Assembly (NCBI RefSeq): GCF_002999335.1
Contig: NW_020312143.1
Coordinates: 1-64,000 of the forward strand
DNA length: 64,000 nucleotides
Reading direction: 5' to 3'
Source: Cyclospora cayetanensis
Taxonomy: Eukaryota; Apicomplexa; Conoidasida; Eucoccidiorida; Eimeriidae
The number at the start of each line of letters is the position of its first letter. Position 1 is the first letter of the stretch. Below, in pieces: positions 24,101 through 34,631 of this stretch. The notes beneath the pieces are model-generated. The model did no database searches. It saw nothing but the letters and a program-made list of their open reading frames with translations, and was not told the origin of the DNA. Position numbers and translations under genes: made by a program.

Positions 24101-26176
24101 GCTCCCGAGTCTGCTTCGGCCGCTTGCGGCGTTTCTGTTGCTGCGGCAACGGCAGCCGCCTCCTCCAGCCTTTCCGTCGGAGACTCCCCCCCACAAGGCG
24201 GAGGGGGGCTTTCTTCGAGCGTGCCGGAGGAGCCCCCTCTCGAAGAAGCGGAGGTCTCCCCGTCGAACGGAGGAGCTCCTGAGGGCGGTACAAGGGGGAA
24301 GACGGAGGCTCCCGGGAGACTCGCACTCAGCGCATGCCCGTGCAGGTGGTGCACGCCGATGAGGCAAGGCATCCGGCGTGCTGCTGCCGCAGCGAGCCTC
24401 GCCTTCACAGCGACCTCGACAGCAGCGCGCTGTTGCTGCTGCTGCTCCAAGCGGCATCCACGGAGGCACGCCTTAGGGGCCCCCCGCAGAAGGCGACGCA
24501 CTGCGCACCGCAAGTGCCAAGACGCGTCTATCCGGATTAGTCTATCACGACTCCCTGAGAAAGCCGCTTCAGGGGGGTGCATCAGGGAGGGATGCTCGGC
24601 TGCAGGCCCTCCCTGCAACTCCCCCAGGATCTCCGTGTACGCAGCGGCAAGCAGATCGTCGAGGGAACGCTTCTCCGCCCTCGAGAGGAGCAGCAGCTCT
24701 CGGAGAGACTGGGAGAAGCACACGGCTGCCTCTGCCGCAGCTCTGAGGCAAAGGGCAAGACCTGGCCCCTCAGTGAACGCGAAGCAGCTCAGCGACAAAG
24801 TATCCGCATCTGAGACACCTCGAAAAAACAACGCAGTAGACATAACAAAGGCATCTGAGGCTTGCTCTGGTAGTGGTCTTAGACTGCGCTCTGCTTGTAC
24901 ATGCGCCCAAAATCACCCAGCAGCACCAATCGGCCCCCTGCCTCCCTCGCTCGAACTGGCTCCCCGCGCAGGCGTCCTTCCCGACAGCCTGCTTCCCTCT
25001 TCTCCTCCTCTCGCCACGCGCGTGTTCGAAAACACTCCCAAGCTCGTGTTGTGTGTGGGTGTGCCTCTCGCACGCGGCGAGACCTCCTCTACAGGCTCTC
25101 GACAAGAAACGTGCGGGGGAGCGAGGGGGTTATTTTTTAGCTCGTGAACTGCGCTTTGGAACGGGCTGAGGGAATTTTCTACTGCGGCAGTCCTTCCTCG
25201 AAGACCAATGCAAGAGGGAAGGAAAGGGAGGGGGCTCTGTGAGCAGCCGAAGCAAGCGCGATTCGCCAAGGGACGAAGAAGAGGAGACACACCTGCCTTC
25301 GCGAGAGCCTCCTGAAGAACGAGAGGTATCCGAGAGCGGTGGAGACTGGCGGCTGCTGCTGGGCAGACACCCCCGTAGAGGGCGTTGAGAGCTCCCTGAC
25401 CCCACACGCAGTTGCTCTTCACTTCGCCTGTGCTGCACACGCCACAGCACCGCAGGCGGGACGGAGCGCTTAGCCTTTTCAGACACACAATCCTTCGCGG
25501 AATCTCGAAGCGGCCTCCGCAGAGGGCAACAACAACACTGAGCAAGGCAAAGAGCAGCTCCAAACAGCAGCTTCAATCAGCAGCTCCAAACAGCAGCTCC
25601 AAACAGCAGCTTCAAACAGCAGCTCCAAACAGCAGCTCCAAACAGCAGCTCCAAACAGCAGCTCCAAACAGCAGCTTCAAACAGCAGCTTCAAACAGCAG
25701 CTTCAAACAGCAGCTCCAAACAGCAGCTTCAATCAGCAGCTCCAAACAGCAGCTCCAAACAGCAGCTTCAAACAGCAGCTTCAAACAGCAGCTCCAAACA
25801 GCAGCTCCAAACAGCAGCTTCAAACAGCAGCTCCAATCAGCAGCTTCAATCAGCAGCTCCAAACAGACCTGGAAACGACAGCCGCGGCAGTGTCATCACA
25901 GGATGTCTCTAGAGCCAAGCACAACTCAGGAGTCTCCGAAGGAACCTTTTGCGCAGACTTGACCAACAGCGCCGAAGGAGCAGTCGTTAAGAAGGTTTCC
26001 AGGGGAGCCTCCAAGGAGCAGGAAGACGGGCACTGCCGTCCTTTTCCGCGATACCCCCAGAAGGCGGCTCCGTGGGGAGCGAGTGTGAATCCATGGGCAG
26101 AGGCATCCGGCTGGCGATTCGGCAGCGCTAGTGCTGTCAGCAGCAGCAGCAGCCTGAAGTCGTGACGACGACGCAT
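21170..26176 (-). CDS. tRNA N6-adenosine threonylcarbamoyltransferase (TsaD/Kae1/OSGEP family), organelle type
   Basis: Transfers the threonylcarbamoyl group to A37 of ANN-decoding tRNAs (t6A). Exons: 25,869-26,176, 25,293-25,537, 23,465-24,809, 22,686-22,795, at least one unresolved exon near 22,440-22,500, and 21,170-22,209. Family motifs in order: LCLALETSCDDTAAAVV, ALNALYGGVCPAAAASLHR, FTEGPGLALCLRAAAEAA, the metal-binding HHLHGH (HxxxH), LLLSGGHSQFSLL, LGRSLDDALGEALDKTARLL, FSGLKAHLARQLE, SGVARNKALQ, and VVPAASLCSDNAAMIGW with the metal-ligand Asp. The N-terminus (MRRRHDF followed by a Leu-rich stretch) looks like a signal peptide plus transit region, as expected for apicoplast import; this is inference. 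Large Gly/Pro/Ser-rich insertions split the core in exons 3 and 6, making it far longer than bacterial TsaD (about 340 residues). Confidence 0.92.
22870..23108. repeat. TG-rich minisatellite (gtgtgtgattatatgtg)
   Basis: Alternating gtgtgtg and gattat blocks with variable spacing in the TsaD intron between exons 23,465-24,809 and 22,686-22,795. Confidence 0.88.
25560..25868. repeat. 13-bp minisatellite (cagcagctccaaa), more than 20 copies
   Basis: Near-perfect 13-bp units with c/t and a/t variants. They fill the 5' part of TsaD intron 1 and run right up to the donor of exon 25,869-26,176. Because 13 is not a multiple of 3, a stop-free unit opens a long artefactual frame on the plus strand (25,412-25,912). 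Confidence 0.93.
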
Positions 26177-26770
26177 CGCTGCTGCGCCCGCTGCTCTCTC
26201 TCCACAGCTGCAAGGGGCCCAAGGGGCCCCTTAAGTGGGTTTGGCGAGCAGATCCGCCATTATTCTAGGACGATCTCAACTAGAGCAAGCGGCGCAAGGC
26301 TGAAATACTGGATGCCGCCGGGGCAGTGAGGCGAAAGTGACTCATAAAATTGGTCATGAACACACAAACCTGAGGCAATTTTAGAGGCAGCTTCTTCCTG
26401 GTGGCCAGAGGGGGGCCCTGCCCTGCTGCAGGGGGAGGGGCCCCCCACCAAGGGCCCCCAGGGCACCAGGGGTCAATTCGCTGCACGAGGCCCCGTCAGT
26501 ACACCGGAGAAACCCTTGGTGTTTCTAGTTACTGCGGTTTTACGAATTCCAGTGATTTTTACATTCGCGCCGCTCTATTTTGGACCCTGAAGAGCCGTCC
26601 TTCCATGGGAGCCTCGTCAGCAGCCCTCTCGCCGGGGGGCACATAGACATGCCTCTGGATGCTGAAAGCCAGCAGCTTTTTCCATTTGATTTCATTTCAC
26701 CTTCACGGGTTCACCCGATGCGCACTCTCTCTCTCTTTCTGCCGCGTGACTCTGTGCGCTCAGTGTCACG
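26177..26770. promoter_or_regulatory. Shared upstream region between divergent TsaD and RNA triphosphatase genes
   Basis: 594 bp between two divergent start codons (26,176 on - and 26,771 on +). It contains several GGGGCCC palindromes (26,213-26,235 and 26,411-26,465). No TATA-like element is convincing. A bidirectional promoter is inferred from gene arrangement only. Confidence 0.4.
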
Positions 26771-28936
26771 ATGACATCCCTGCCCGCACTGCCTCCCGCC
26801 GCAGCTGCGCATGCTGCCCCTGCTGCTGCTTCTCCTGAGCCTGCTGCTGCCGCCTCCAGCCTCCAGACGCAGGAACGGCGGCAGCACAATACCTCGGATA
26901 GTATACCGCGTGGACCTCTCCCCACCTCGCTGTTGGTGCTGGCAGAGGCCCTAGACGGCTCCTTCTGCCCACTGATAAATGAACTGACGCAGCAACTTGT
27001 GCAGCAGCTGCTGCTGCTCCACGAAGAGCATCCCTGCCTCTTCCAGCTTGCGGAGTCTCCTTCGGGGGGCCCTCACGAAGGCTCCTTGAGGAACTCTCCA
27101 GGGCTTCCCGCCTTCTCTCTTGAGGTGGAGGGGCGCTTAGGAGTCATAAGGGAGCGCGATAGCGGATCCAGGCTGCAGCTCCCCGTCGCGAGCCACGCGG
27201 TGCTGCAGCCTTCCTTCTGCATGCAAGTCGGTGGCCCCTCGGGGGGGCCCCCCGAGGGGGAGGAGGGCCCGCAAGCACGCTTTGTAGCGGGTGTATCACC
27301 TGCCCAGTTCGCCGATCTGAAGGAGCTTTTGTTGAAGAACGTCGCACTGAACTCGAGGGCTGCAGGCCGTCGTCTGCAGGTGCACTTAGCCTTGATGGGG
27401 ATAGAGCCTTCTTCTGGAGGATCTTTGGAGTCTCCCGACGAGCACACTGACACTGAGGAGGAAGAGGACTCCCTGAACGCCTCCCCAGCCGTGCGAAGCC
27501 GCCAGCAAGAAAAAGGCTCCATTCAGAGCTCCCGCGTTATGCGGGGAGGAGGCGTCTACTCGCTGGAGGGCGAGGACTGGACAGTGCTCTCAGAGAAGGA
27601 AACGGAAGAGAACTACTTTCACATTCCAGCGCTCCAAGCAGCTGCACGGTTCAGTTCTCTCAGGGGCCCCTCGCTGCCGGGGGGCCGCGGGGGGCCCCTG
27701 CTAGGGATGAGCGGGCTGCCAGGCGCCTCCATGCACATTCAGAATCTGAATCAACTGCTGGTCAATCCGGGAATCTACAAGAGGGGCCTGTTGCAGTGGA
27801 ATGTGTACACAGGGGCGGACAAAGACGACGCATTTCGTTCCACCGAGTTGTGGAGCTCCTCCGCAGCCGGAGCGGAAGATGTGGCAGAGAGGCCTCGAGT
27901 TGACTACCGTTTGGCCATCAATTTCGAGCACAAAATCGAAGTGAAGGAGCTGCAAAAATCACTAATGCAGGCGGGGGGGGCCCCCCAAGGTCGCGGGGCC
28001 AGTGCCGGATATGGCGGCTCTGTGGGCTCTGCAGAGCCGCAGTTGCGACGCCAGCGGCATCGGCAGAGCCTCGTCCACAGGAGTGGTTTGCGAATCGATT
28101 TGACGCGGGTTCAGCAGCAGGCGAAAGCCTCTTGGAGTCAGCACACGGCAGGGAGGAGGGACCTGCAGGGCAGGTGGACGTACGAAGTGGAAATAGAGCT
28201 GCATCCAATGCAGATTGCCAAGGTAAGATGCGTTTGCGAAGGAGGAAAGGGGAGGAGAGGGGAGAAGGGGGGAGCTGCACACGGCGGACGGGTCAGTCTC
28301 CTTTAGTGTATTCGGAAGGACATGAATAAATACCAACGGATAGGCAGAAAAAAACCGAGAGACTAAGGCTTTGGCGGCCGTAGAGAGGCCTAGAGAAGAC
28401 CTCAGAGGTTACGTAGCTGTGTGGCTTGAACGGTAGCGTTGTTTGCTTCTTGTGTTCGTCTTTAGGCTATTCTCCATAAACAGAAGACAGGCGATCCGCG
28501 TCCGTTGTGGTGTCTGTGTGCCACCTTTCTTTCCCTGCTGCGCGAGTTGGCTGCTCCCTTGAACTCTCCTTTGGGAGTTAAGGGGGGGCCCACGAAGGAC
28601 GTGTCTAGGCTCACCAACGGTGTTGCATTGGCGGAGGGGGAATGGGCAGATCTTGGTGACGTGCAGCTAACCGAAGCAGAAGGCTCGGCTTTCAAGCACT
28701 TTTTATCTGACAGGCTCCCCCTCATTGGAGATTATGCATACCGGGCAGTAGCGCAGAGCATGAAGGCAAAGAGTGCGGACGGGACTGAGGTTGCGCCCTC
28801 TCTATGCGAATTTCTGAAAAATCCAGAAGTTGAGCAAAAGTGTCTCTACACCCACAACAAAACACAAATTCCGGGACCGTGGATCCCCCATAGAGATGCT
28901 GACGGCAGAGTCCATCTGGTGGAGCTGCAGCGCTGA
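26771..28936 (+). CDS. mRNA-capping RNA 5'-triphosphatase, Cet1/TTM type
   Basis: Removes the gamma-phosphate of nascent mRNA, the first step of capping, in the nucleus. Two exons, 26,771-28,222 and 28,466-28,936, joined in phase 0 (CCAAG/GTAAGA donor, TTTAG acceptor), code 640 residues. The glutamate motif of the triphosphate tunnel is FSLEVEGRLGVI (about residues 116-127). The Arg/Lys strands of the tunnel appear as RLAINFEHKIEVKELQ (about 377-392) and SGLRIDLTRVQQQ. The second glutamate strand is GRWTYEVEIELHP (about 468-480). The order agrees with yeast Cet1-like enzymes, which fungi, protists and some viruses use instead of the cysteine-phosphatase type of animals. Insertions are Gly/Pro- and Asp/Glu-rich. 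The C-terminal exon is less conserved and ends PHRDADGRVHLVELQR. Confidence 0.88.
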
Positions 28937-31590
28937 ACATTGCGGGAAGCTCCAATTGTTGGAACCTTCTATGGAAGTACACGCCGACGTAGTAAATGGG
29001 TCTCAAATCTTAAATTCATCATCGGCTATACTGGATGTACACCGCGAACGTTAAAACGTAATATGATTGGGGCTAGCATATCCAAAGATGTGGATTCTAA
29101 TACAAGAGACTGTGGCAGAGCAAAAAGCCCACAATCTGGACAAGCGTAGCGCTTGCACAACAATAGCCCTATATTAGCTTCCTGAAGGTGTCCGCAGGGA
29201 GAAATTTTTAGCCCTAAATTTAAAAAGAAATCCTTCTGGAGAGTTTCGCGTTCAGATTGCTCCCCTCTTCATGCTATCACCCTTACGGCTCTGGCAGAAT
29301 AGGAGAGTACCAGCTAGGGTGCGCGTTGCTGCACCCTTCAAGCACACCAGGCATTCACTGCTAGTTGTACATATCGATATACACAGTGCACACCGAGACA
29401 GTATTGATTCGTATCATGGCGAACTAATGCTCCTCTACGACCAAAACGTTATATGAACAGCCAAGCCACTTTGAGAAGTCTTATTTTATTTTGAAGCATA
29501 AGTACTGTAGTTGAAAATGCCTGAATGCAGCTTGGCTCGGTAGAAGGCCAGTCCCCCAGCTCTACGTAGAAGATTGCCTCCACAGCGAGCTGTATGCTTC
29601 TGACTAAAGGAGGCTAAGCGTGTGACACGTGACCCAGAGAGCGGGTCTCAGATCGGGTTACAAAATAATATTGAAATCCGAGCTTGGCTTTTCTGTGCGA
29701 ACTAGGTAGATATAGGGTGTGCGTACCAATATTCGGCGCAACCCTCCAGTTGACAATTAGAAAAATCGATAGGCACTTCGACAGTCCGCCCCTTTTCGCT
29801 GTGCTTTTTAAAACTGCATCTTCAACCCTGGCGCTACTGCCTTTTCCTGCAAGGGCCTCTGCCTTTGTTAATTCAGAGGCCTGAGTGCGAATAATTACAA
29901 TATGGAATCACCGACCACAGGGCTGTGGAACACAAGAAGCAAGTTTTACATGGGATGTCAGGTTGCTTTTGCATCCAGCCTTCTCACGGCCGGAGGCATG
30001 CAATCTGAATAGCTGCATAAGCTTCATTTGCCTCATTGGTGTAGTATTGCTGCGTATAGGCAATGACAGAGAAGAATTTGAATGCAGCTGTGACGGCTAC
30101 AATATCGAGTTGAATTTTCAAGCTGAAATAGCTAAAATATACAGTTAGATCAGCGCCTTTTTAGTGCTGTGTAACATTCTAGCCCTTCATATTCTGCAGC
30201 ATGGGTTGTTTTATCATCTATCTCGCGGGTCGTCGCAAGCCACCAGCATACTGTTGATGCGCAAAAACTCAGCTTCATGCTTGTCCCTTATTGGCTTCTC
30301 CTGGCCACTTAGCCGCATATCGCACAAACACAGCAATACCTGAGTATGAAAGGATAATAAACGCGCAGATTGGTTATAACTGTCCCTATTGGTTGCCGTT
30401 TTGCTACATTTCTGGTGTCCCCTTGCAGTCAAACGACCTTGCTCTGTTTCCTCATCTGATCCCTGAATCATTAGTAACCTTTATTGATATGCACGCCTCG
30501 CCTCTATGTGTCGTATCACTAATAAAAGGGAGCATGGCAATCAAACTATCGGAGCCACTAATATGACGATTCTCATGAGCACCTCCATCACAGCCTACTA
30601 GTGTATGACCCTCACAACGCCCCTCAAAAACCCACTGATGTAGATGTAGCTGTTATCTATGGAAAATGAAGGGTGGCGTCTTGCAGAAACTTTAGAGCCT
30701 CCAATTCGTCTTGTCTTTATGAAGTGCGAGGAAAGCTGTAGTAGCTCGTGGCGTTTTCTGGTAGAGGAGTGAAATGACTAAAATGATGTCCACTAAGAGC
30801 AAGTGAATAATAATTGCAAGTATACACCTGCATTTGATATCTGAATGCCAGTGCAGAAGCAAAAATATATGCACAGTGCTGCCCTTCTAAACTCAAAACA
30901 GCAAGCAGACCTCATGAATTCATAAATCAGTATGATTAACTAACCAGCTTTTTGAACATGCCATTTGTGCAGGCACTCACAGATATGAATATGGATATTT
31001 CTGTTTGTTTTGTGAACACACTTTGCAGTTACCAGCCCTAAAGCAGCAGATAGTCCTACAGACAGAGTTTCTTCCCACGAGGGTCGGCGTAAACTTTCGG
31101 ACTTGAGCCCAGATCCCCCTGTTTCATTTTTCCGTCGTTGACGAATAATGATAGGCAACTTTTAAGCCGGATAGAAGTGCTCAAGTCGTCATCTGTCTTA
31201 TACAACAATGTAGGCCCAGACAGTCAGGCTGATGAGGGGAAGAAGCAAGGTGTCCAGGAAGGTTTTCTAGGCTTCACTTTTTCTCCGCCGAAGTGTTGAT
31301 CCATTTTGCATGCTTTTACGTTATGTTGTGCATGCACAGCGCCGTTCCTATGCGTTTAGACTCGTTAATCTTTTGGAGTCGGCCAATAATACCGGTGCAT
31401 CTATGCTTACATGTGTTACCCCAGCATATGTTGCCACCATGCCAAGTTTTCCTTGTTTTCTTTCTGTCCTTCATCCGTCTGGTCTTGCCCTTCACTTCCA
31501 AACCACAGATCCGGTACATCATCATTCCCCTCCTGATCGAAAAGACAACAGTGAAACGGTGACTTATTTAGCACACAATTACTTAACATC
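28937..31590. other. AT-rich stretch, mostly unassigned
   Basis: Compositionally different from the gene blocks. Frames are short with frequent stops. Apart from a possible integrase scrap at about 30,290-30,500, I recognise nothing; it is the 3' flank between the triphosphatase and the coiled-coil gene. Confidence 0.5.
30290..30500 (+). mobile_element. Possible degraded gypsy integrase fragment
   Basis: The frame reads SPGHLAAYRTNTAI and then LFPHLIPESLVTFIDMH. This resembles the GH-G--KT and LPIPE-PW--I-MDF stretches that flank the Cys pair of gypsy integrases. Weak similarity; a chance match is possible. Confidence 0.35.
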
Positions 31591-32697
31591 TTAGGAGTAA
31601 TATTTGCGTACGACTTCGGGTTCAGCATCTCGAGGCTCCGCTTTATTTGGCTCCGCTGAATACACGGCAAGCTGTGTCGGTTGGAGATCTTCAAACGCAT
31701 CTTTAGGGTCTGTCTGTTGTGTCTGCTGCTGCATCTTTCGTAAGCGTCTAGGAGTCGAAAGTGTTGGGGCATTCCGTGAAAAAAAGGAAGTGCTATCTTC
31801 AATTACTTCTGCGTGACCCTACATCAGCTCATTTTACTGGAGTAACTAAATAGTAGATGCAACAGAGGACTCATACCTCTGGATTTGGCGTGTGTGCTTC
31901 ACTTGTGCTTGGGCTAATGCGCCTTAATAACTCTTGCCCTACTTTCTTTATACCTCCCACACTGTCGTCTTCTTGGTTTGTGGCTAGCTCCTTTGCTGCA
32001 GGCTGCAGTTCCTCCTCTTCTGTTTCTCGTAAGCTGGTAAGGACTTTGGCTTCAACTTCTCCAATAGAGTCCGTAACCACTGGTTCTTCATTTTCCTCTG
32101 CTGACTCTACAATCCCGTCTAGCTTTTCTGTTCCTTCATTCGCAAGGTGGCGCACTATTCCTGCAACCCGTTCGGCTTGGTGCTTCTTAATATTGGCCTT
32201 TTCCTTCTCGGCCTGCTCATCAGCTTTTTCGACGCGCTCTGCTGCTTCTGCAGAGGTCAATGAACCGTTGGCTTCTGAAATCACCGCATCCAGATGAGCC
32301 TCTGCATCCTTCTCATCGGCCTTAGTCGCTCCAACTTCTGCTTCTAAAACAGATAGTTCTTCCTCAAGTGTGTCACTTAGCTTTTTCTCCTCGGCCACTA
32401 AGGATTTGGCGAGCTGCTCCTCATGCTTCACCAAATCTTCCTCCTCGCTGATCCTCTGTTGGGCAAACTCCTCTTCTCTCTCCTCTGCTCTCTTGTCTGC
32501 CGCTCGAATTTGCGAAAGCTCCTTCTCAGCCACTGCTTCTGCCTGATGGAAGCTATAGGAGGTTACATGCGGTCAAAGTGAATACTCGGTACCTTCTGAG
32601 CCACAGATATATCTGTATTCTCCTTTTCTTCTAACATATTTTCTGCCGCAGCACGGTCTGCCAACCCTCCCAGCGCCTCAGTACTTGTCGCCTTCAT
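31591..32697 (-). CDS. Acidic coiled-coil protein (5' end uncertain)
   Basis: Three exons joined in phase 0: 32,593-32,697 (or further upstream), 31,877-32,542 and 31,591-31,818. The intron between the first two is only 50 nt (32,543-32,592). The middle exon is a continuous Glu/Lys/Ala-rich heptad-like helix (KRAEEREEEFAQQR, HEEQLAKSLVAEEKKL). The last exon is less charged (RNAPTLSTPRRLRKMQQQ) and ends VRKYYS. The first in-frame ATG is at 32,697, but the same frame stays open for about 80 bases upstream, so an earlier exon may exist. It could even be a distal part of the patatin-like gene upstream on the same strand. Low isoelectric composition; no known domain. Confidence 0.68.
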
Positions 32698-34313
32698 TGC
32701 TGCCTCATGGACACTTCCGCCCCGCTGGATAGTGCTGCGGAGCGCCTTGCCTGAGTTGCGATGTTTTTCATGTTCCGATTCTAATGTGCTTATTTTTTAC
32801 CTAGTTCTTTCGTTGTTGCTCCCTAATGGGCAAATGGCAGAAGTATTGAAGCTGGCAGACTCCAAAGTTTGTATTTGACCTCACCCTGGTTCGTGACACA
32901 TGTTCCAAAACGTTGCAACATTTTGGTGAAGGACAACGTTTATGAACGACGATCATCTCGTTCTGGGGAGCCCCTATTTCACGTTCCAATCTGTCGCTTG
33001 AATATGACAGAGCTTGCGAGTTTGTTGAGACGCAGGCTATTGACCAAATCAGAAGCAGTGTCCGAAGTGGATGACGGCTGATGTGCTTCCGTCTCCCATG
33101 TTTCCAATTCAAACAAGCGGAACGCTTTTGGTTCACGGAGTCAAGTCCCCTGATGGGGCAATGCTGGCGCCAACATTGCGTCTGCTGCAAATTAAAATGC
33201 ATTATGGGGCCATTCGAAGAAGCAGGGATCTATGATGGTGCAAGTGAGGGTTGTTGCCATCATGGCTACATGAGTCAAAAATAGTTCCGTCTATACACCG
33301 CAATCGCAAGAGGCAGCATTTTCGGGCATGTTTGCTGTGCTACGTATCGCAAGACTTCAATAACTATTATTATAATTCTGAAGACATTGCGTTTCCAGTT
33401 TGGAATGCTGCCCACATCGTGCTCAATCATCTTTCCTGTGCTATCCTTAGTGATGCACCTAAGCTCTTTTAACCAGCTACCAGTCGGCGATAGTTTCTGT
33501 GAATAAAAGGTCTCATCATGACAAGGGATTATTTTTTGTCCACTACACGGTTTCAGTCTTTTTGAAAGAGCCATCGATCAATACGGACTGGGTCTGCACA
33601 TCTGCACACCCCTCTCCTCGACAAAGTTTAGGCTGTAAGTGCGCCTTGTATGGCTTTGTCACGAGCCAATTACACTGACAAGCGATTAATGCCCGAAGTC
33701 TAATCTTCTGTCGGCCGTTGAGTCTTCTTTTTGCACGATGGGAGTGTGTTGCTAAAATGTATCTTATTTAGGAATTAAGGCATCCGAATCGCTCTAAACT
33801 GAAGCATCATATCAGAAAAGGTCAAATTCCAATTCGCTTGATAGTTTCAGGACCTAGTATGCAAGAAGAATCGTGAATGGGGAGGTGTCGATTGGTAGCA
33901 ACACGCTGTGGTCAAAATTGCAGCGAATTGCACCAGGGATGTGAAGTGATGTTGCTAAATTAATTATTTGCAGATTTAGACACTTCGGAATTAGGGGGCC
34001 TAGGATTATGTGTGACATTGTGGGGGCGGAGGGTTCTGTAAGCACTTCAGCTGAATGACGACGCGTATAAAGCACGTACGAAACTGCTCGTTACTTATCA
34101 GCGTCACCCTATATGTACGCTTCCCTCCATGAACTTGCTGTACGCGCACATCCTGATTTGTTTCCAGTTCCCGGTGGTTGAAACACTACGAAAAGGGAAT
34201 CAAGTTGCAGAAACCAGCTTGCCCTGTTACTTTGCCGAAGACACTGAGGACTTAATTTCGGCACGTACACAGAATAGATTTTACTCTTCGTCCTCTATAG
34301 TGCAGAGTGGTAG
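32698..34313. other. AT-rich stretch, no gene recognised
   Basis: Short frames only. It may contain introns if the coiled-coil gene extends upstream. Confidence 0.4.
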
Positions 34314-34386
34314 GCCTCCTTAGCACAGTTGGTAGTGCGTTTGATTCGTAATCAAAAGGTCGTGGGTTCGATTCCCACAGGGGGCT
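34314..34386 (+). tRNA. tRNA-Thr(CGT)
   Basis: Full cloverleaf. The acceptor GCCTCCT pairs with AGGGGGC (one G-U). The D stem is GCAC/GTGC. The anticodon stem TTTGA/TCAAA encloses the loop TTCGTAA with anticodon CGT, which reads ACG (Thr). The T arm is GTGGG TTCGATT CCCAC, and the discriminator is T. Internal A box (tagcacagttgg) and B box (ggttcgattcc) are intact. There is no intron and no encoded CCA. The first clear T run downstream is at about 34,485. It lies in an AT-rich block, antisense to the downstream part of a minus-strand gene. Confidence 0.95.
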
Positions 34387-34389
34387 CTC

Positions 34390-34537
34390 TTCTTCAGCCT
34401 CCCGCATTAAGACGTCCAGAAGGCTACTAGGAGTGAAGTGCTGTTGTTTGCTCCCTTTAAGCCGTTGTAAATGTTCCTGCTGGATTTTTTCTATTTGCTC
34501 TAGTCTTTGAAACCGCTGCTGGACTTGCCCTGACTTC
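34390..34537 (-). CDS. Candidate helical exon next to the tRNA
   Basis: The frame reads KSGQVQQRFQRLEQIEKIQQ and continues as a charged helix, ending LLDVLMREAEEES just before the tRNA. Splicing from an alternative donor at 34,657 in the patatin exon (AG/GTTGAA) to the acceptor before 34,537 keeps phase. It could therefore be a C-terminal extension of the patatin-like protein, or the start of the coiled-coil gene. Beyond 34,386 the frame runs through the tRNA antisense strand and should not be trusted. Confidence 0.4.
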
Positions 34538-34631
34538 CTACCAACGCCAGGCACCTACTAACTTGTGTTGTCCACTCACAGCAGGTAGCTGAATCTGGGG
34601 GAAAGGAGCGTGCAGCCATATTAATTAACTA

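Noticed and set aside
23843..25147. 434-codon plus-strand frame
   Set aside because: Antisense shadow of TsaD exon 3 and intron 2, produced by high GC.
25412..25912. 166-codon plus-strand frame of Lys/Gln/Ser/Asn repeats
   Set aside because: Made by the 13-bp stop-free minisatellite in TsaD intron 1.
34252..34400. Minus-strand peptide ESNPRPFDYESNALP within a 100-codon frame
   Set aside because: It is the antisense translation of the tRNA-Thr gene, a familiar false protein.
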